Assembly: GCA_963922685.1 (NCBI GenBank)
Contig: CAWUJM010000029.1
Coordinates: 1-22,154 of the forward strand
Reading direction: 5' to 3'
Origin: JAHDBG01 sp963922685
Lineage (GTDB): Bacteria; Pseudomonadota; Gammaproteobacteria; Chromatiales; Chromatiaceae
Length of the DNA stretch: 22,154 nt
Part shown: positions 15,344 to 22,154 of the stretch, in pieces
How positions within the stretch are numbered: position 1 is the first letter of the stretch
Layout of the letters: each line of letters begins with the position of its first letter
Notes under the pieces: generated by a model
Told to the model about the DNA's origin: nothing
The model's input: only the letters and a program-made list of their open reading frames with translations
The model's database searches: none
Translations under genes and position numbers: made by a program

Positions 15344-15823
15344 TTACATATACAGGCAGATATCAGAATCCCCGGCAAACGCAAAAAAATCAGCTGCGCC
15401 AGCATAATCAATGCCTTCAATAAATTCGTCCGGATTCATGTCGAACAGATCCACCGTCATCTGACAGGCAATCAGTTGTACGCCGCTTTCCTGACAAGCG
15501 TCACGCAGTTCCTGTACACTGGCGACACCCTTTTCAGCAATCTTTTTCTGCATCATGGTTGTCATCATGCCTTCCATACCGGGTAAGGCGGTCAGCATGG
15601 TCGGAAACCATTTGTCCATTTTCATCGGCATCGGCATCGCCGGATTGCCCAGCGGGGTGACCTTCAGATCCAGCTCCCGGCGCAACAGCTGTAAGCCATA
15701 GAAGGTAAAAAAGACCTGTACCTCATAGTCTAAGGCAGCAGCAGTCGAAGCCAGAATAAACGGCGGATAGGCTCCGTCCAGAGTCCCCTTCGCCGCAATA
15801 ATTGCCAGTTTTTTCTGTGCCAC
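15344..15823 (-). CDS. dsrE2: DsrE2-like sulfur-transfer protein
   Basis: A DsrE/DsrF/DrsH-like protein of the DsrE2 type. The N-terminal LAIIAAKGTLDGAYPPFILASTAAA and YEVQVFFTFYGLQLL blocks, the Met-rich middle (PAMPMPMKMDKWFP, MEGMMTTMMQKKI) and the single conserved Cys120 in LIACQMTVDLFDM are typical. In sulfur oxidisers DsrE2 works with TusA and a rhodanese to move sulfane sulfur toward cytoplasmic oxidation. The start is GTG 15823 after AAGGA that lies inside the tusA end; only 5 bases separate the genes, so they are cotranscribed. No rhodanese gene is adjacent. Length of 159 residues is normal. Confidence 0.9.
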   Translation of the reverse strand: MAQKKLAIIAAKGTLDGAYPPFILASTAAALDYEVQVFFTFYGLQLLRRELDLKVTPLGNPAMPMPMKMDKWFPTMLTALPGMEGMMTTMMQKKIAEKGVASVQELRDACQESGVQLIACQMTVDLFDMNPDEFIEGIDYAGAADFFAFAGDSDICLYM

Positions 15824-15828
15824 GTGCG

Positions 15829-16059
15829 TTATCCTTTTTCAATGATAAAGGTATAGGTACCCTGCTCTTCGCTGGTCTCCAACAGCGGGTTTCCGGTTTG
15901 TTTCGTGAAGGCCTCAAAGTCCCGGACAGAACCTTTGTCAGTCGTAACAAGACGCAGTTTCTGCCCTTTTTCCATGCCATTAAGTGCTTTCTTTGCCCGC
16001 AATATGGGCAGGGGACAATTCAGTCCGGAAGCATCAACTTCCTGTGCAAATTGTTCCAT
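15829..16059 (-). CDS. tusA: TusA-family sulfur carrier protein
   Basis: A small (76-residue) sulfurtransferase. The persulfide-bearing Cys15 is in LNCPLPILRAKKAL, the CPxP motif of the TusA/SirA/YedF family. The beta strand KLRLVTTDKGSVRDFEAF and the C-terminal GTYTFIIEK complete the fold. The start at ATG 16059 sits six bases from a perfect GGAGG (16066-16070); in-frame TTG codons up to 16065 would break that spacing. It pairs with dsrE2 downstream. The same fold serves tRNA thiolation in E. coli, but coupling to dsrE2 points to sulfane sulfur trafficking. Confidence 0.92.
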   Translation of the reverse strand: MEQFAQEVDASGLNCPLPILRAKKALNGMEKGQKLRLVTTDKGSVRDFEAFTKQTGNPLLETSEEQGTYTFIIEKG

Positions 16060-16086
16060 CAACAACCTCCGAATATAAAAAACAGG

Positions 16087-16698
16087 TTAATGACGAATCC
16101 TGTCTTCTTCGCCATGTATTAATTTCCGGATATTAGTGCGATGACGTATCAGTAATAACAACGTGACCGCCAGATGTAACCCGATAATCCCGGGCGAGGG
16201 CCAGATCCAGGCCACAAGCAGGGGTGCCAGGCTCATCGCAACCAATGCAGCCAGCGAGGATACCCGCATAATCTTCGCTACCAGCAACCAGATTCCGATC
16301 ACACTCAGCCCGATCAGCCAGTGCAGACCGAGATCCATACCTATCGCCGTTGCAACGCCTTTACCACCCTGAAACCTGAAATAAACCGGATATAAATGAC
16401 CCAGAAAGGCAGCAAGGCCTACGCAGGCGAAAACCAGTGGTGCCATATCCAGAACATGGCAGACGATCATCGGTATCAGACCCTTTGCCATATCACCAGC
16501 CAGAGTGACAGCCGCAGGCAATCTACCGCCGATACGTAACACATTGGTCGCACCCGGATTATGTGATCCCTGTGTACGCGGATCCGGCAGATGGAAACAC
16601 CGACACACCAGAATTGCAGTGGAGACAGAACCCAACAGATAAGCGGCAACAATCAGCAGGAATGCAGTAAACAACAGAACGCCCTTAAGCAGGCACAA
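16087..16698 (-). CDS. plsY: Acyl phosphate:glycerol-3-phosphate acyltransferase PlsY
   Basis: PlsY is a polytopic inner-membrane enzyme that acylates glycerol-3-phosphate with acyl phosphate, the first step of phospholipid synthesis. Signatures: YLLGSVSTAILVCR near 20-33, DPRTQGSHNPGATNVLRIGG, GHLYPVYFRFQGGKGVAT and, late, LLLLIRHRTNIRKL. There are five to six hydrophobic segments. The 203 residues match E. coli (205). The exact start is uncertain: the longest frame opens with TTG at 16698 and no clear ribosome binding site, so a start some residues further in is possible. Confidence 0.93.
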   Translation of the reverse strand: MCLLKGVLLFTAFLLIVAAYLLGSVSTAILVCRCFHLPDPRTQGSHNPGATNVLRIGGRLPAAVTLAGDMAKGLIPMIVCHVLDMAPLVFACVGLAAFLGHLYPVYFRFQGGKGVATAIGMDLGLHWLIGLSVIGIWLLVAKIMRVSSLAALVAMSLAPLLVAWIWPSPGIIGLHLAVTLLLLIRHRTNIRKLIHGEEDRIRH

Positions 16699-16735
16699 CA
16701 GTGTTCAGGGTGTCCTTAAACATCAGGATTATCCG

Positions 16736-17599
16736 TTACGGATTAATACGTAGTTGCTGCATATCAGATGCCGAAAGACCCGTAACCTCCTGAACAAAAC
16801 TCAGCTCAGAACCTTTGTCCAGCATGTTCAATGCAACCTGATACAAGCTTTCCTGGCGACCCTTCTTCAGGCCCTTCTGCAGGCCTTCCTGATGACCTTT
16901 CTGACGGAATCTTTCAGCAAATGCGCTCATATATTTTGCCTCCTGCGGATAGCGTTGCGTATATTCATAGCGTTCCTGTTCGGTCAGTGCGCTATAGATA
17001 TCAATAAAATCAAGATATTTTGCCAGCTTTCTCAGGTCTGGCTCCAGTTTACGCAAACGTTGTGTGGCATGTGCATACACGGCTAGCTTATCTGCTCCGG
17101 CGTCGGCCATATTCGGCAGATTGACGCAGGCCGGGATATTATCTGTGTGCAGATATTCCTGACAGGGCAGGCGTGACAGATCGCAGATAACTGTCTCGAA
17201 ATTGAGATACGTCTTCTGTTCACTACCAAGGTTCAGCTCTGTGGCATAACGCCCGCGACGCAGGAACACGACTACAGGAACCACCCGGTCAGTCTCAAAC
17301 ATCTCAGCCAGGTGCAGACAATAACGCGCTAAACGATGGATCGAAAAACGCTGCGGTTCAGTCTCTTCTTCCAGCACAAATAACAAGGCTTCGCGCCGCT
17401 GATCAGGCCAGTCAACCAGCAGTGGACAATCCAGCTCGTGATACCGTTCGCCGAGCTTATCCTGAAGCTGCTCCTGACGCACCGGGGTAATGGTGGCCGT
17501 TGCATCAATATGCCGGGCTTCTGACGGTGCAAAAAAGCGCAACGCCTGTAATGGATAATCAATGAACAGGTTTTTGAAGTTCTGATCGTGTGACGTCAT
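16736..17599 (-). CDS. Rpn-family recombination-promoting nuclease / putative transposase
   Basis: A 287-residue protein of the PD-(D/E)XK nuclease-like Rpn group. The N-terminus SHDQNFKNLFIDYPLQALRFF is characteristic. A probable catalytic core is LDCPLLVDW followed by LLFVLEEETEPQRFSIHRLARY, where Asp and the ExE-like acidic cluster would bind metal. The C-terminus has the tract RQKGHQEGLQKGLKKGRQE, repeated KG/EG units typical of the group, then a short helical end. It appears intact. Such genes are often dispersed in many copies. It lies between dapA and plsY and is not functionally linked to either. A second, decayed and only distantly similar gene is at 3145. Confidence 0.78.
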   Translation of the reverse strand: MTSHDQNFKNLFIDYPLQALRFFAPSEARHIDATATITPVRQEQLQDKLGERYHELDCPLLVDWPDQRREALLFVLEEETEPQRFSIHRLARYCLHLAEMFETDRVVPVVVFLRRGRYATELNLGSEQKTYLNFETVICDLSRLPCQEYLHTDNIPACVNLPNMADAGADKLAVYAHATQRLRKLEPDLRKLAKYLDFIDIYSALTEQERYEYTQRYPQEAKYMSAFAERFRQKGHQEGLQKGLKKGRQESLYQVALNMLDKGSELSFVQEVTGLSASDMQQLRINP

Positions 17600-17675
17600 C
17601 AGCCCGACTCATTAGCCAATGCGCTGCAGCGCAGAATGACAGGTGCTCACCGGATGATACACAGGCCCCGGGTGC

Positions 17676-18560
17676 TCAGATAACACCGGCCTGGCGCAAC
17701 GCCTGCGCAACCGCAGGCTGTGCAGCAGCGGCCAGCGGCGTCAGAGGCAACCGGATTCCGGCAGACAGACGCCCCATCTCTGCCAGTGCCCATTTCACCG
17801 GGATCGGGTTAGATTCCACAAATAACATCTGATGCAATCCGGCTAATTCTGCATCCAGCACCTGCGCACGCCCGGCATCACCGGCCAGTGCCGCTGCACA
17901 CATTGCCTGCATCTGTGCCGGTGCCACATTTGCGGTCACCGAAATATCACCATCTGCCCCTTGCAGAATCGCCTGGCAGGCAGTCGCATCATCGCCACTG
18001 TAGATGGCAAAATCATTCGCAACCCGCTCACGCAGGCTGGTGATACGCGACACATCGCCGGTCGCTTCTTTCACACCGATAATGTTGGATAATCCGGCCA
18101 GGCGCACAACGGTTTCCGGCAACAGGTCAACCGCTGTCCGGCCCGGTACATTATATAAAATCTGTGGGATGGCAACCGCTTCAGCGATTGCCCTGTAATG
18201 TTGATATAACCCTTCCTGAGTCGGTTTGTTGTAATAAGGCGTTACCAGCAGACACGCCTCTGCACCCGCCTCACGCGCATATCGGGTCAGATGAATCGCT
18301 TCCCGTGTCGCATTCGCTCCTGTCCCGGCAATCACCGGGATACGTCCGGCAACCTGCTGCACCGTAAAGTCCAGTACTGCACAATGTTCTGTTGTGTCTA
18401 AGGTGGCGGATTCTCCGGTGGTACCCACTGAGACCAGCGCCTGGGTACCCGCCTCTATATGCCATGCAATCAGATCACCCAGCACCGGATAATCTATCTC
18501 TCCGGATACGGTCATCGGCGTGACCAGAGCCACGATACTGCCCTTCACCATGCTGTTCAC
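17676..18560 (-). CDS. dapA: 4-hydroxy-tetrahydrodipicolinate synthase
   Basis: DapA condenses pyruvate with aspartate semialdehyde in the diaminopimelate/lysine pathway. The Schiff-base Lys164 is in GVKEATGD. Thr47 and Thr48 (VSVGTTGESATL), Tyr110 (VTPYYNKP), Tyr136 (ILYNVPGRT) and Arg141 complete the active site seen in E. coli DapA. The 294 residues are the usual length (292). The ATG at 18560 overlaps the stop of the pyrC-like gene as ATGA; an internal ATG three codons on gives MVKGSIVALVTP, closer to relatives. In many gammaproteobacteria dapA is followed by bamC; here an Rpn gene follows after 76 bases. Confidence 0.96.
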   Translation of the reverse strand: MNSMVKGSIVALVTPMTVSGEIDYPVLGDLIAWHIEAGTQALVSVGTTGESATLDTTEHCAVLDFTVQQVAGRIPVIAGTGANATREAIHLTRYAREAGAEACLLVTPYYNKPTQEGLYQHYRAIAEAVAIPQILYNVPGRTAVDLLPETVVRLAGLSNIIGVKEATGDVSRITSLRERVANDFAIYSGDDATACQAILQGADGDISVTANVAPAQMQAMCAAALAGDAGRAQVLDAELAGLHQMLFVESNPIPVKWALAEMGRLSAGIRLPLTPLAAAAQPAVAQALRQAGVI

Positions 18561-19840
18561 TCCTGATCTCGTTGATACACCAGACGACCATTGCAGATCG
18601 TATGGGTCACCTGTCCGGTAAAATCCCAGCCGTCAAACGGCGTATTCTGGCCCCGGCTGCACATCTGGTCAGCTCGCAAAGTCCAGTGTGCCTCCGGATC
18701 AAAGATACACACATCCGCTGTCTGACCCACTGCCAGCCGACCATACGGCAGGCCCAGCGCATCTGCCGGATTACAGGTGATTCGTGCCAGTGCCTCCGGC
18801 AGACTGAGTACCTGTTCCTGCACCAGACGTAGTGTCAATGCCAGCAGGGTCTCCAGGCCGGATATCCCGGGTGCAGTCGCCGGAAAAGGTGCCGTCTTCG
18901 CATCCTGATCATGCGGCTGATGATCAGAACAGATCACCGGGATCAGGCCGTCAGCCACTGCCTGCCGCAGTACATCCCGATCACGCAGTGTCCGCAACGG
19001 CGGCAGAACGTGGCAACGTACATCAAAGTCGGCCAGATCCCAGTCGGTCAGGTGCAGCTGATGTATCGCCACATCGGCACTGACTGACTGCCGGCGGTGT
19101 TGTGCCATCTGTAACAACGGGACAGAATCAGCTGCCGACAACCCGCGACAATGTATCCGCGCACCGGTATCCGCCGCTAATGCCAGGTCTCGGGCCAGTG
19201 CAACTGTCTCTGCCACCACCGGAATGCCGGGCAGTCCCAGTCGGGTCGCCGTCGCACCCGCATGGGCGCAGCCATCTGCCCGCAGTGCCGGATCCTGCGG
19301 GGATAATAATACCGGCAGATCAAATGTCGCTGCATACGCCAGGGCATGATATTGTACTGCAGCATTCGCAAAGGGTCGCCCGGCCTGGCTGAACGCAATT
19401 GCACCTGCACGCTGTAATGTCATCATGTCCGCCAGCTGTCGGCCCTGCAGGCCACGCGTCAGTGCGGCACAAATCAATACCCGCGCCTGCGCTGCCTGAT
19501 GCGCCCTGCGCTGGATCAGCTCAATCACCGCCGGTGTATCAATCGCCGGTTCCGTATCCGGCGTACAGACCAGCGTGGTAATCCCGCCCTTCGCAGCCGC
19601 AGCCGTTTCGCTGGCCAGCGTGCCCTTCTCAGTCAGACCTGGCTCACGCAGGCTGGCGACCAGATCAACCAGTCCCGGACACACAATCTGATCCTGCGCA
19701 TCAAGACAGATATCAGCCTGAAAACCGTCCGGCGCAGCACCCAGTGCGACCAGTTGGCCATCTGCAACATGCAATGCTGAGCAAGTATCCAGCCCGGAGG
19801 CCGGATCTATCAGACGACCCTGCAGAATGCTGATATTCAT
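18557..19840 (-). CDS. pyrX: Dihydroorotase-like protein, probably non-catalytic (PyrC'/PyrX type)
   Basis: A 427-residue member of the dihydroorotase family, with GLVDLVASLREPG at 56-68, GGITTLVCTPDTEP, RLGLPGIPVVAETVALARD and the end block SRGQNTPFDGW. Active enzymes have the metal ligands HxH in DLHVHLREPG; here positions 61-63 are V-A-S. The FSDDG aspartate is Gln152. Asp306 in SDHQPH is retained. This matches the pseudo-dihydroorotase of Pseudomonas, which has no activity and serves as a structural partner of aspartate carbamoyltransferase (PyrB). ATG 19840 overlaps the ispF stop by ATGA and is preferred over TTG 19855. No pyrB is next to it, unlike in Pseudomonas; it is coupled to ispF and dapA. 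Confidence 0.85.
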   Translation of the reverse strand: MNISILQGRLIDPASGLDTCSALHVADGQLVALGAAPDGFQADICLDAQDQIVCPGLVDLVASLREPGLTEKGTLASETAAAAKGGITTLVCTPDTEPAIDTPAVIELIQRRAHQAAQARVLICAALTRGLQGRQLADMMTLQRAGAIAFSQAGRPFANAAVQYHALAYAATFDLPVLLSPQDPALRADGCAHAGATATRLGLPGIPVVAETVALARDLALAADTGARIHCRGLSAADSVPLLQMAQHRRQSVSADVAIHQLHLTDWDLADFDVRCHVLPPLRTLRDRDVLRQAVADGLIPVICSDHQPHDQDAKTAPFPATAPGISGLETLLALTLRLVQEQVLSLPEALARITCNPADALGLPYGRLAVGQTADVCIFDPEAHWTLRADQMCSRGQNTPFDGWDFTGQVTHTICNGRLVYQRDQE

Positions 19841-20328
19841 GCGGTTATCTGACAACGGGATAACAGCACCACAACCTGCGCTGCAATACCCTCACCGCGC
19901 CCGGTAAAACCCAGCTGCTCAGTTGTGGTCGCCTTGATATTCACCTGATCTGTGCTAACAGCCAGGATCGTTGCCAGCGTGTCACACATCTGCGGAATAT
20001 GCTGAGATAAATGCGGTGCCTGTGCGATCACGGTCGCATCCAGATTCACCAGCTGCCAGGCTGAAGCCTGTACTAATGACCAGGTACGACGCAATAATAT
20101 CTGGCTGTCAATACCGGAAAATGCAGGATCTGTGTCCGGAAAATGTTGTCCGATATCACCCAGTGCTGCGGCACCCAGCAACGCATCACAGATCGCATGG
20201 ATTAACACATCACCATCAGAATGCGCGACAATACCCTGCGAATGCGGAATCGTCACACCGCCGATGACAATGGCATTACCCGGCCCGAAACGATGCGCAT
20301 CAACACCCTGCCCCACCCGTAAATCCAT
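19837..20328 (-). CDS. ispF: 2-C-methyl-D-erythritol 2,4-cyclodiphosphate synthase
   Basis: IspF cyclises CDP-methylerythritol 2-phosphate in the non-mevalonate isoprenoid pathway. Zinc ligands Asp10 and His12 are in VGQGVDAHRF and His44 in HSDGDVLIHAICDALLGAAALGDIGQHFPDTDP. The C-terminal IKATTTEQLGFTGRGEGIAA is the family signature. Length 163 residues is normal. The usual partner ispD is not adjacent. The start at ATG 20328 diverges from ftsY with only 34 bases between, so one or both promoters must lie within the neighbouring coding sequence. Confidence 0.97.
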   Translation of the reverse strand: MDLRVGQGVDAHRFGPGNAIVIGGVTIPHSQGIVAHSDGDVLIHAICDALLGAAALGDIGQHFPDTDPAFSGIDSQILLRRTWSLVQASAWQLVNLDATVIAQAPHLSQHIPQMCDTLATILAVSTDQVNIKATTTEQLGFTGRGEGIAAQVVVLLSRCQITA

Positions 20329-20362
20329 ACTGGTTATCTATCTTAAAACGAGTCAGCTCCTG

Positions 20363-21307
20363 ATGGCAGAACCCGATAATGAACCGAAACACGGCCTGTT
20401 TCAACGGCTTAAAACCGGTCTGGCACGCACCCGGGATAACTTTAATGATGGCCTGACCGGTTTAGTGCTCAGTGACAGGCCGGTCGACAACGATCTGCTG
20501 GACGATCTGGAAACCATGCTGCTGACTGCTGATGTCGGCTTGGACACCACCCGCCAGCTGATTGATGAACTGCAGCACCAGGTGCAACGTCGTGAATTGC
20601 GTCATCAGGCCGCACTGCATCAGGCATTACAGGAACGTCTGATCAGGATACTACATCAGATTAAGCAACCGATCCTGCAACCGGCACCGGGGCAACCACT
20701 GGTCATTCTGATGGTCGGCATCAATGGTGCCGGTAAGACCACCACGATCGGCAAACTGGCGCATCGCTATCAGCAGACAGGCAAGAAGGTGATGCTGGCT
20801 GCTGGCGATACGTTCCGTGCCGCTGCGGTCGAACAATTACAGAACTGGGGCCAGCAGAACGCGATTCCGGTCATCAGTCAGGGCCAGGGAGCGGATGCAG
20901 CCTCGGTCATCTTTGATGCCCTGCAGGCCGCTCAGGCACGCCGCTATGATGTCCTGATTGCGGACACGGCCGGGCGACTGCATACCAAAGATAATCTGAT
21001 GGATGAACTGGCCAAGATCGTCCGGGTGCTGAAAAAACAGGACTCGCAGGCACCACACGAAGTGATGCTGGTGGTGGATGCCGGTACCGGGCAGAATGCC
21101 CTGCATCAGGCACGTGAATTTCACCGGGCCATCGGCCTGACCGGGATCACCCTGACCAAACTGGATGGCACAGCGAAGGGTGGCATCGTGTTCACCATTG
21201 CTGACCAGTTACCGATCCCGATCCGTTATATCGGCATCGGCGAAGGCCTGCACGATCTGCGCCCGTTCGAGCCGGACGCATTCGTACAGGCATTGTTCCG
21301 TTCATGA
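20363..21307 (+). CDS. ftsY: Signal recognition particle receptor FtsY
   Basis: FtsY is the SRP receptor GTPase delivering nascent membrane proteins to SecYEG. The NG domain is complete: an N domain four-helix region (FNDGLTGLVL, LLDDLETMLLTADVGLDTT), P-loop GINGAGKTTT at 119-128, GDTFRAAAVEQL, DTAGR at 201-205, TKLDGTAKGG and the final GIGEGLHDLRPFEPDAFV. The 314-residue protein lacks the long acidic A domain of E. coli FtsY (497), as in many bacteria. ATG 20363 is chosen because the longer frame upstream (to 20132) is antisense to ispF and does not resemble FtsY. It overlaps ftsE by ATGA. Confidence 0.96.
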   Translation: MAEPDNEPKHGLFQRLKTGLARTRDNFNDGLTGLVLSDRPVDNDLLDDLETMLLTADVGLDTTRQLIDELQHQVQRRELRHQAALHQALQERLIRILHQIKQPILQPAPGQPLVILMVGINGAGKTTTIGKLAHRYQQTGKKVMLAAGDTFRAAAVEQLQNWGQQNAIPVISQGQGADAASVIFDALQAAQARRYDVLIADTAGRLHTKDNLMDELAKIVRVLKKQDSQAPHEVMLVVDAGTGQNALHQAREFHRAIGLTGITLTKLDGTAKGGIVFTIADQLPIPIRYIGIGEGLHDLRPFEPDAFVQALFRS

Positions 21308-21981
21308 TACGTTTTCAGGCAGTCAGCAAACATTATCCTGCCACCGGACATGAGGCACTGACCCATATTGACCTGCACCTGGCAGCTGGTGAAATGGCAT
21401 TTCTGACCGGCCATTCCGGTGCCGGCAAAAGCACCCTGCTGAAACTGATCGGGCGGCTCGAAACTCCGACCCGGGGGCAGCTGTGGGTGGACGGTCGCAA
21501 TCTGAATAAACTGACACAACGCCAAATCCCGTACCACCGGCGTCAGGTCGGTATGATCTTTCAGGATCACCGGTTATTGCCGCAGCGAACCGTATATAAC
21601 AATGTTGCCCTGCCACTGGTCGTGGCAGGTGTCCGTCATCAGGACATCCGACGACGTGTGCAGGCCGTTCTGAACAAGGTGGGACTGGCACGCAGAGCGA
21701 ACAGCTATCCGATCGGCCTGTCCGGCGGCGAACAGCAGCGCATCGGTATTGCACGTGCACTGGTCAGCAAACCGCCTATTGTGCTGGCAGATGAACCCAC
21801 CGGTAATCTGGATCCTGAACTGTCGCGTGATATTATGAGATTATTTGCTGATTTTAACACGGTTGGCGTGACATTGCTGATTGCAACGCATGATATCAGC
21901 CTGATTCAGCCTCTGAAGAAACGCATTATCCACCTGCAGCAGGGCCGTGTACAGCCAGCGTATCCTGCAGGGGCAAGTTAA
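21304..21981 (+). CDS. ftsE: Cell division ATP-binding protein FtsE
   Basis: FtsE is the ABC ATPase of the FtsEX complex that controls septal peptidoglycan hydrolases. Walker A is GHSGAGKS at 36-43, the Q-loop FQDHRLLPQRTVYNNVALPL follows, the signature LSGGEQQ is at 139-145, Walker B IVLADEPTGNLD at 159-170 and the H-loop ATHD later. The 225 residues are normal. It is translationally coupled to ftsY (ATGA). The expected next gene, ftsX, would normally begin within or just after ftsE; instead a VgrG-like reading frame begins 34 bases after the stop. Confidence 0.95.
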   Translation: MIRFQAVSKHYPATGHEALTHIDLHLAAGEMAFLTGHSGAGKSTLLKLIGRLETPTRGQLWVDGRNLNKLTQRQIPYHRRQVGMIFQDHRLLPQRTVYNNVALPLVVAGVRHQDIRRRVQAVLNKVGLARRANSYPIGLSGGEQQRIGIARALVSKPPIVLADEPTGNLDPELSRDIMRLFADFNTVGVTLLIATHDISLIQPLKKRIIHLQQGRVQPAYPAGAS

Positions 21982-22015
21982 ACCACACCCCGGCAACCCA
22001 ACCCCGGAGTCCGCC

Positions 22016-22154
22016 ATGAGCAGCACAGCCAACCACCGTGTCACCTGCACCCTCGAGGGTGCCGAACTGATGGTCGTCACCTGTAAGGTGCATGAGGCTT
22101 TGTCGCAGCCGTTCGAGATCGAACTGGAGGTGTATGAGCACTGCCTGGCGATGA
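22016..22154 (+). CDS. VgrG/Rhs-like protein, 5' end only (probable type VI secretion spike)
   Basis: Only the first 46 codons are in the window. They read MSSTANHRVTCTLEGAELMV, then VTCKVHEALSQPFEIELEVYEH. The 'L(S)QPFEFELEL' block near the N-terminus is the signature of VgrG and related phage GpD-like proteins, which form the tip of type VI secretion or contractile tails. The start ATG follows GGAGTCCGCC, a good ribosome binding site. It stands where ftsX is expected. The call rests on a short stretch and could change with more sequence. Confidence 0.55.
   Translation, partial: MSSTANHRVTCTLEGAELMVVTCKVHEALSQPFEIELEVYEHCLAM

Noticed and set aside
17621..17632. 12-bp palindrome GCGCTGCAGCGC between dapA and the Rpn gene
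   Set aside because: It is short, unsupported by a nearby T-run or promoter, and expected by chance in this composition.
20132..20362. N-terminal extension of ftsY as a possible A domain
   Set aside because: It is antisense to ispF, is not acidic, and ATG 20363 gives a normal short FtsY.
1..22154. CRISPR array, rRNA or tRNA genes
   Set aside because: I saw no regularly spaced direct repeats and no tRNA or rRNA landmarks on either strand.

Overview
The window looks like the chromosome of a gammaproteobacterium of moderate GC content. CmoA, a System I CcmF, RF3, a 417-residue Icd, PpA, EngB, IspF, FtsY and FtsE all read like gammaproteobacterial proteins, and a fused Nudix-ThiE protein and a degenerate PyrC-like protein point the same way. 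A tusA-dsrE2 pair shows cytoplasmic sulfur trafficking and is compatible with, but does not prove, a sulfur-oxidising lifestyle. I cannot name the species.

Layout. Positions 1-2073 are a graveyard of nested insertion sequences: a minus-strand transposase fragment, the left part of an IS200/IS605 element, an IS1595-family element with a dead transposase, and the 3' part of an IS5-type transposase. Then come cmoA (2407-3132), a decayed Rpn-like gene and a degenerate stretch to about 4070. Next is a plus-strand block of ccmF, prfC, a large palindromic repeat, a membrane-anchored glutamate-synthase-like FMN protein, and icd. A CcsA/YpjD-type membrane protein lies convergent to icd and divergent from ppa-engB. 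From 20328 down to 12544 everything is on the minus strand: ispF, pyrC-like, dapA, an Rpn-family gene, plsY, tusA, dsrE2, Nudix-ThiE, a methyltransferase and a cyclodipeptide synthase (CDPS). The window closes with plus-strand ftsY-ftsE and the start of a VgrG-like gene.

The most interesting unit is the AT-rich minus-strand pair at 12544-14309. A CDPS homologue is translationally coupled (4-nt ATGA overlap) to a class I methyltransferase with an N-terminal winged helix of the Rv2258c type. CDPSs condense two aminoacyl-tRNAs into a diketopiperazine, and neighbouring genes usually modify it, so this looks like a minimal two-gene pathway to a methylated cyclodipeptide. It was apparently inserted between the housekeeping genes engB and Nudix-thiE. 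The CDPS keeps the nucleophilic Ser and the Tyr/Glu pair but has N-Y-K where the two described subfamilies have N-Y-H or X-Y-P. Its C-terminal tail runs antisense into the end of engB.

Other features deserve a look. ftsE is followed by a vgrG-like start instead of ftsX. The PyrC-like protein lacks its metal-binding HxH and sits away from any pyrB, coupled to ispF and dapA. The IS1595 element has no target duplication and joins two different truncated elements.
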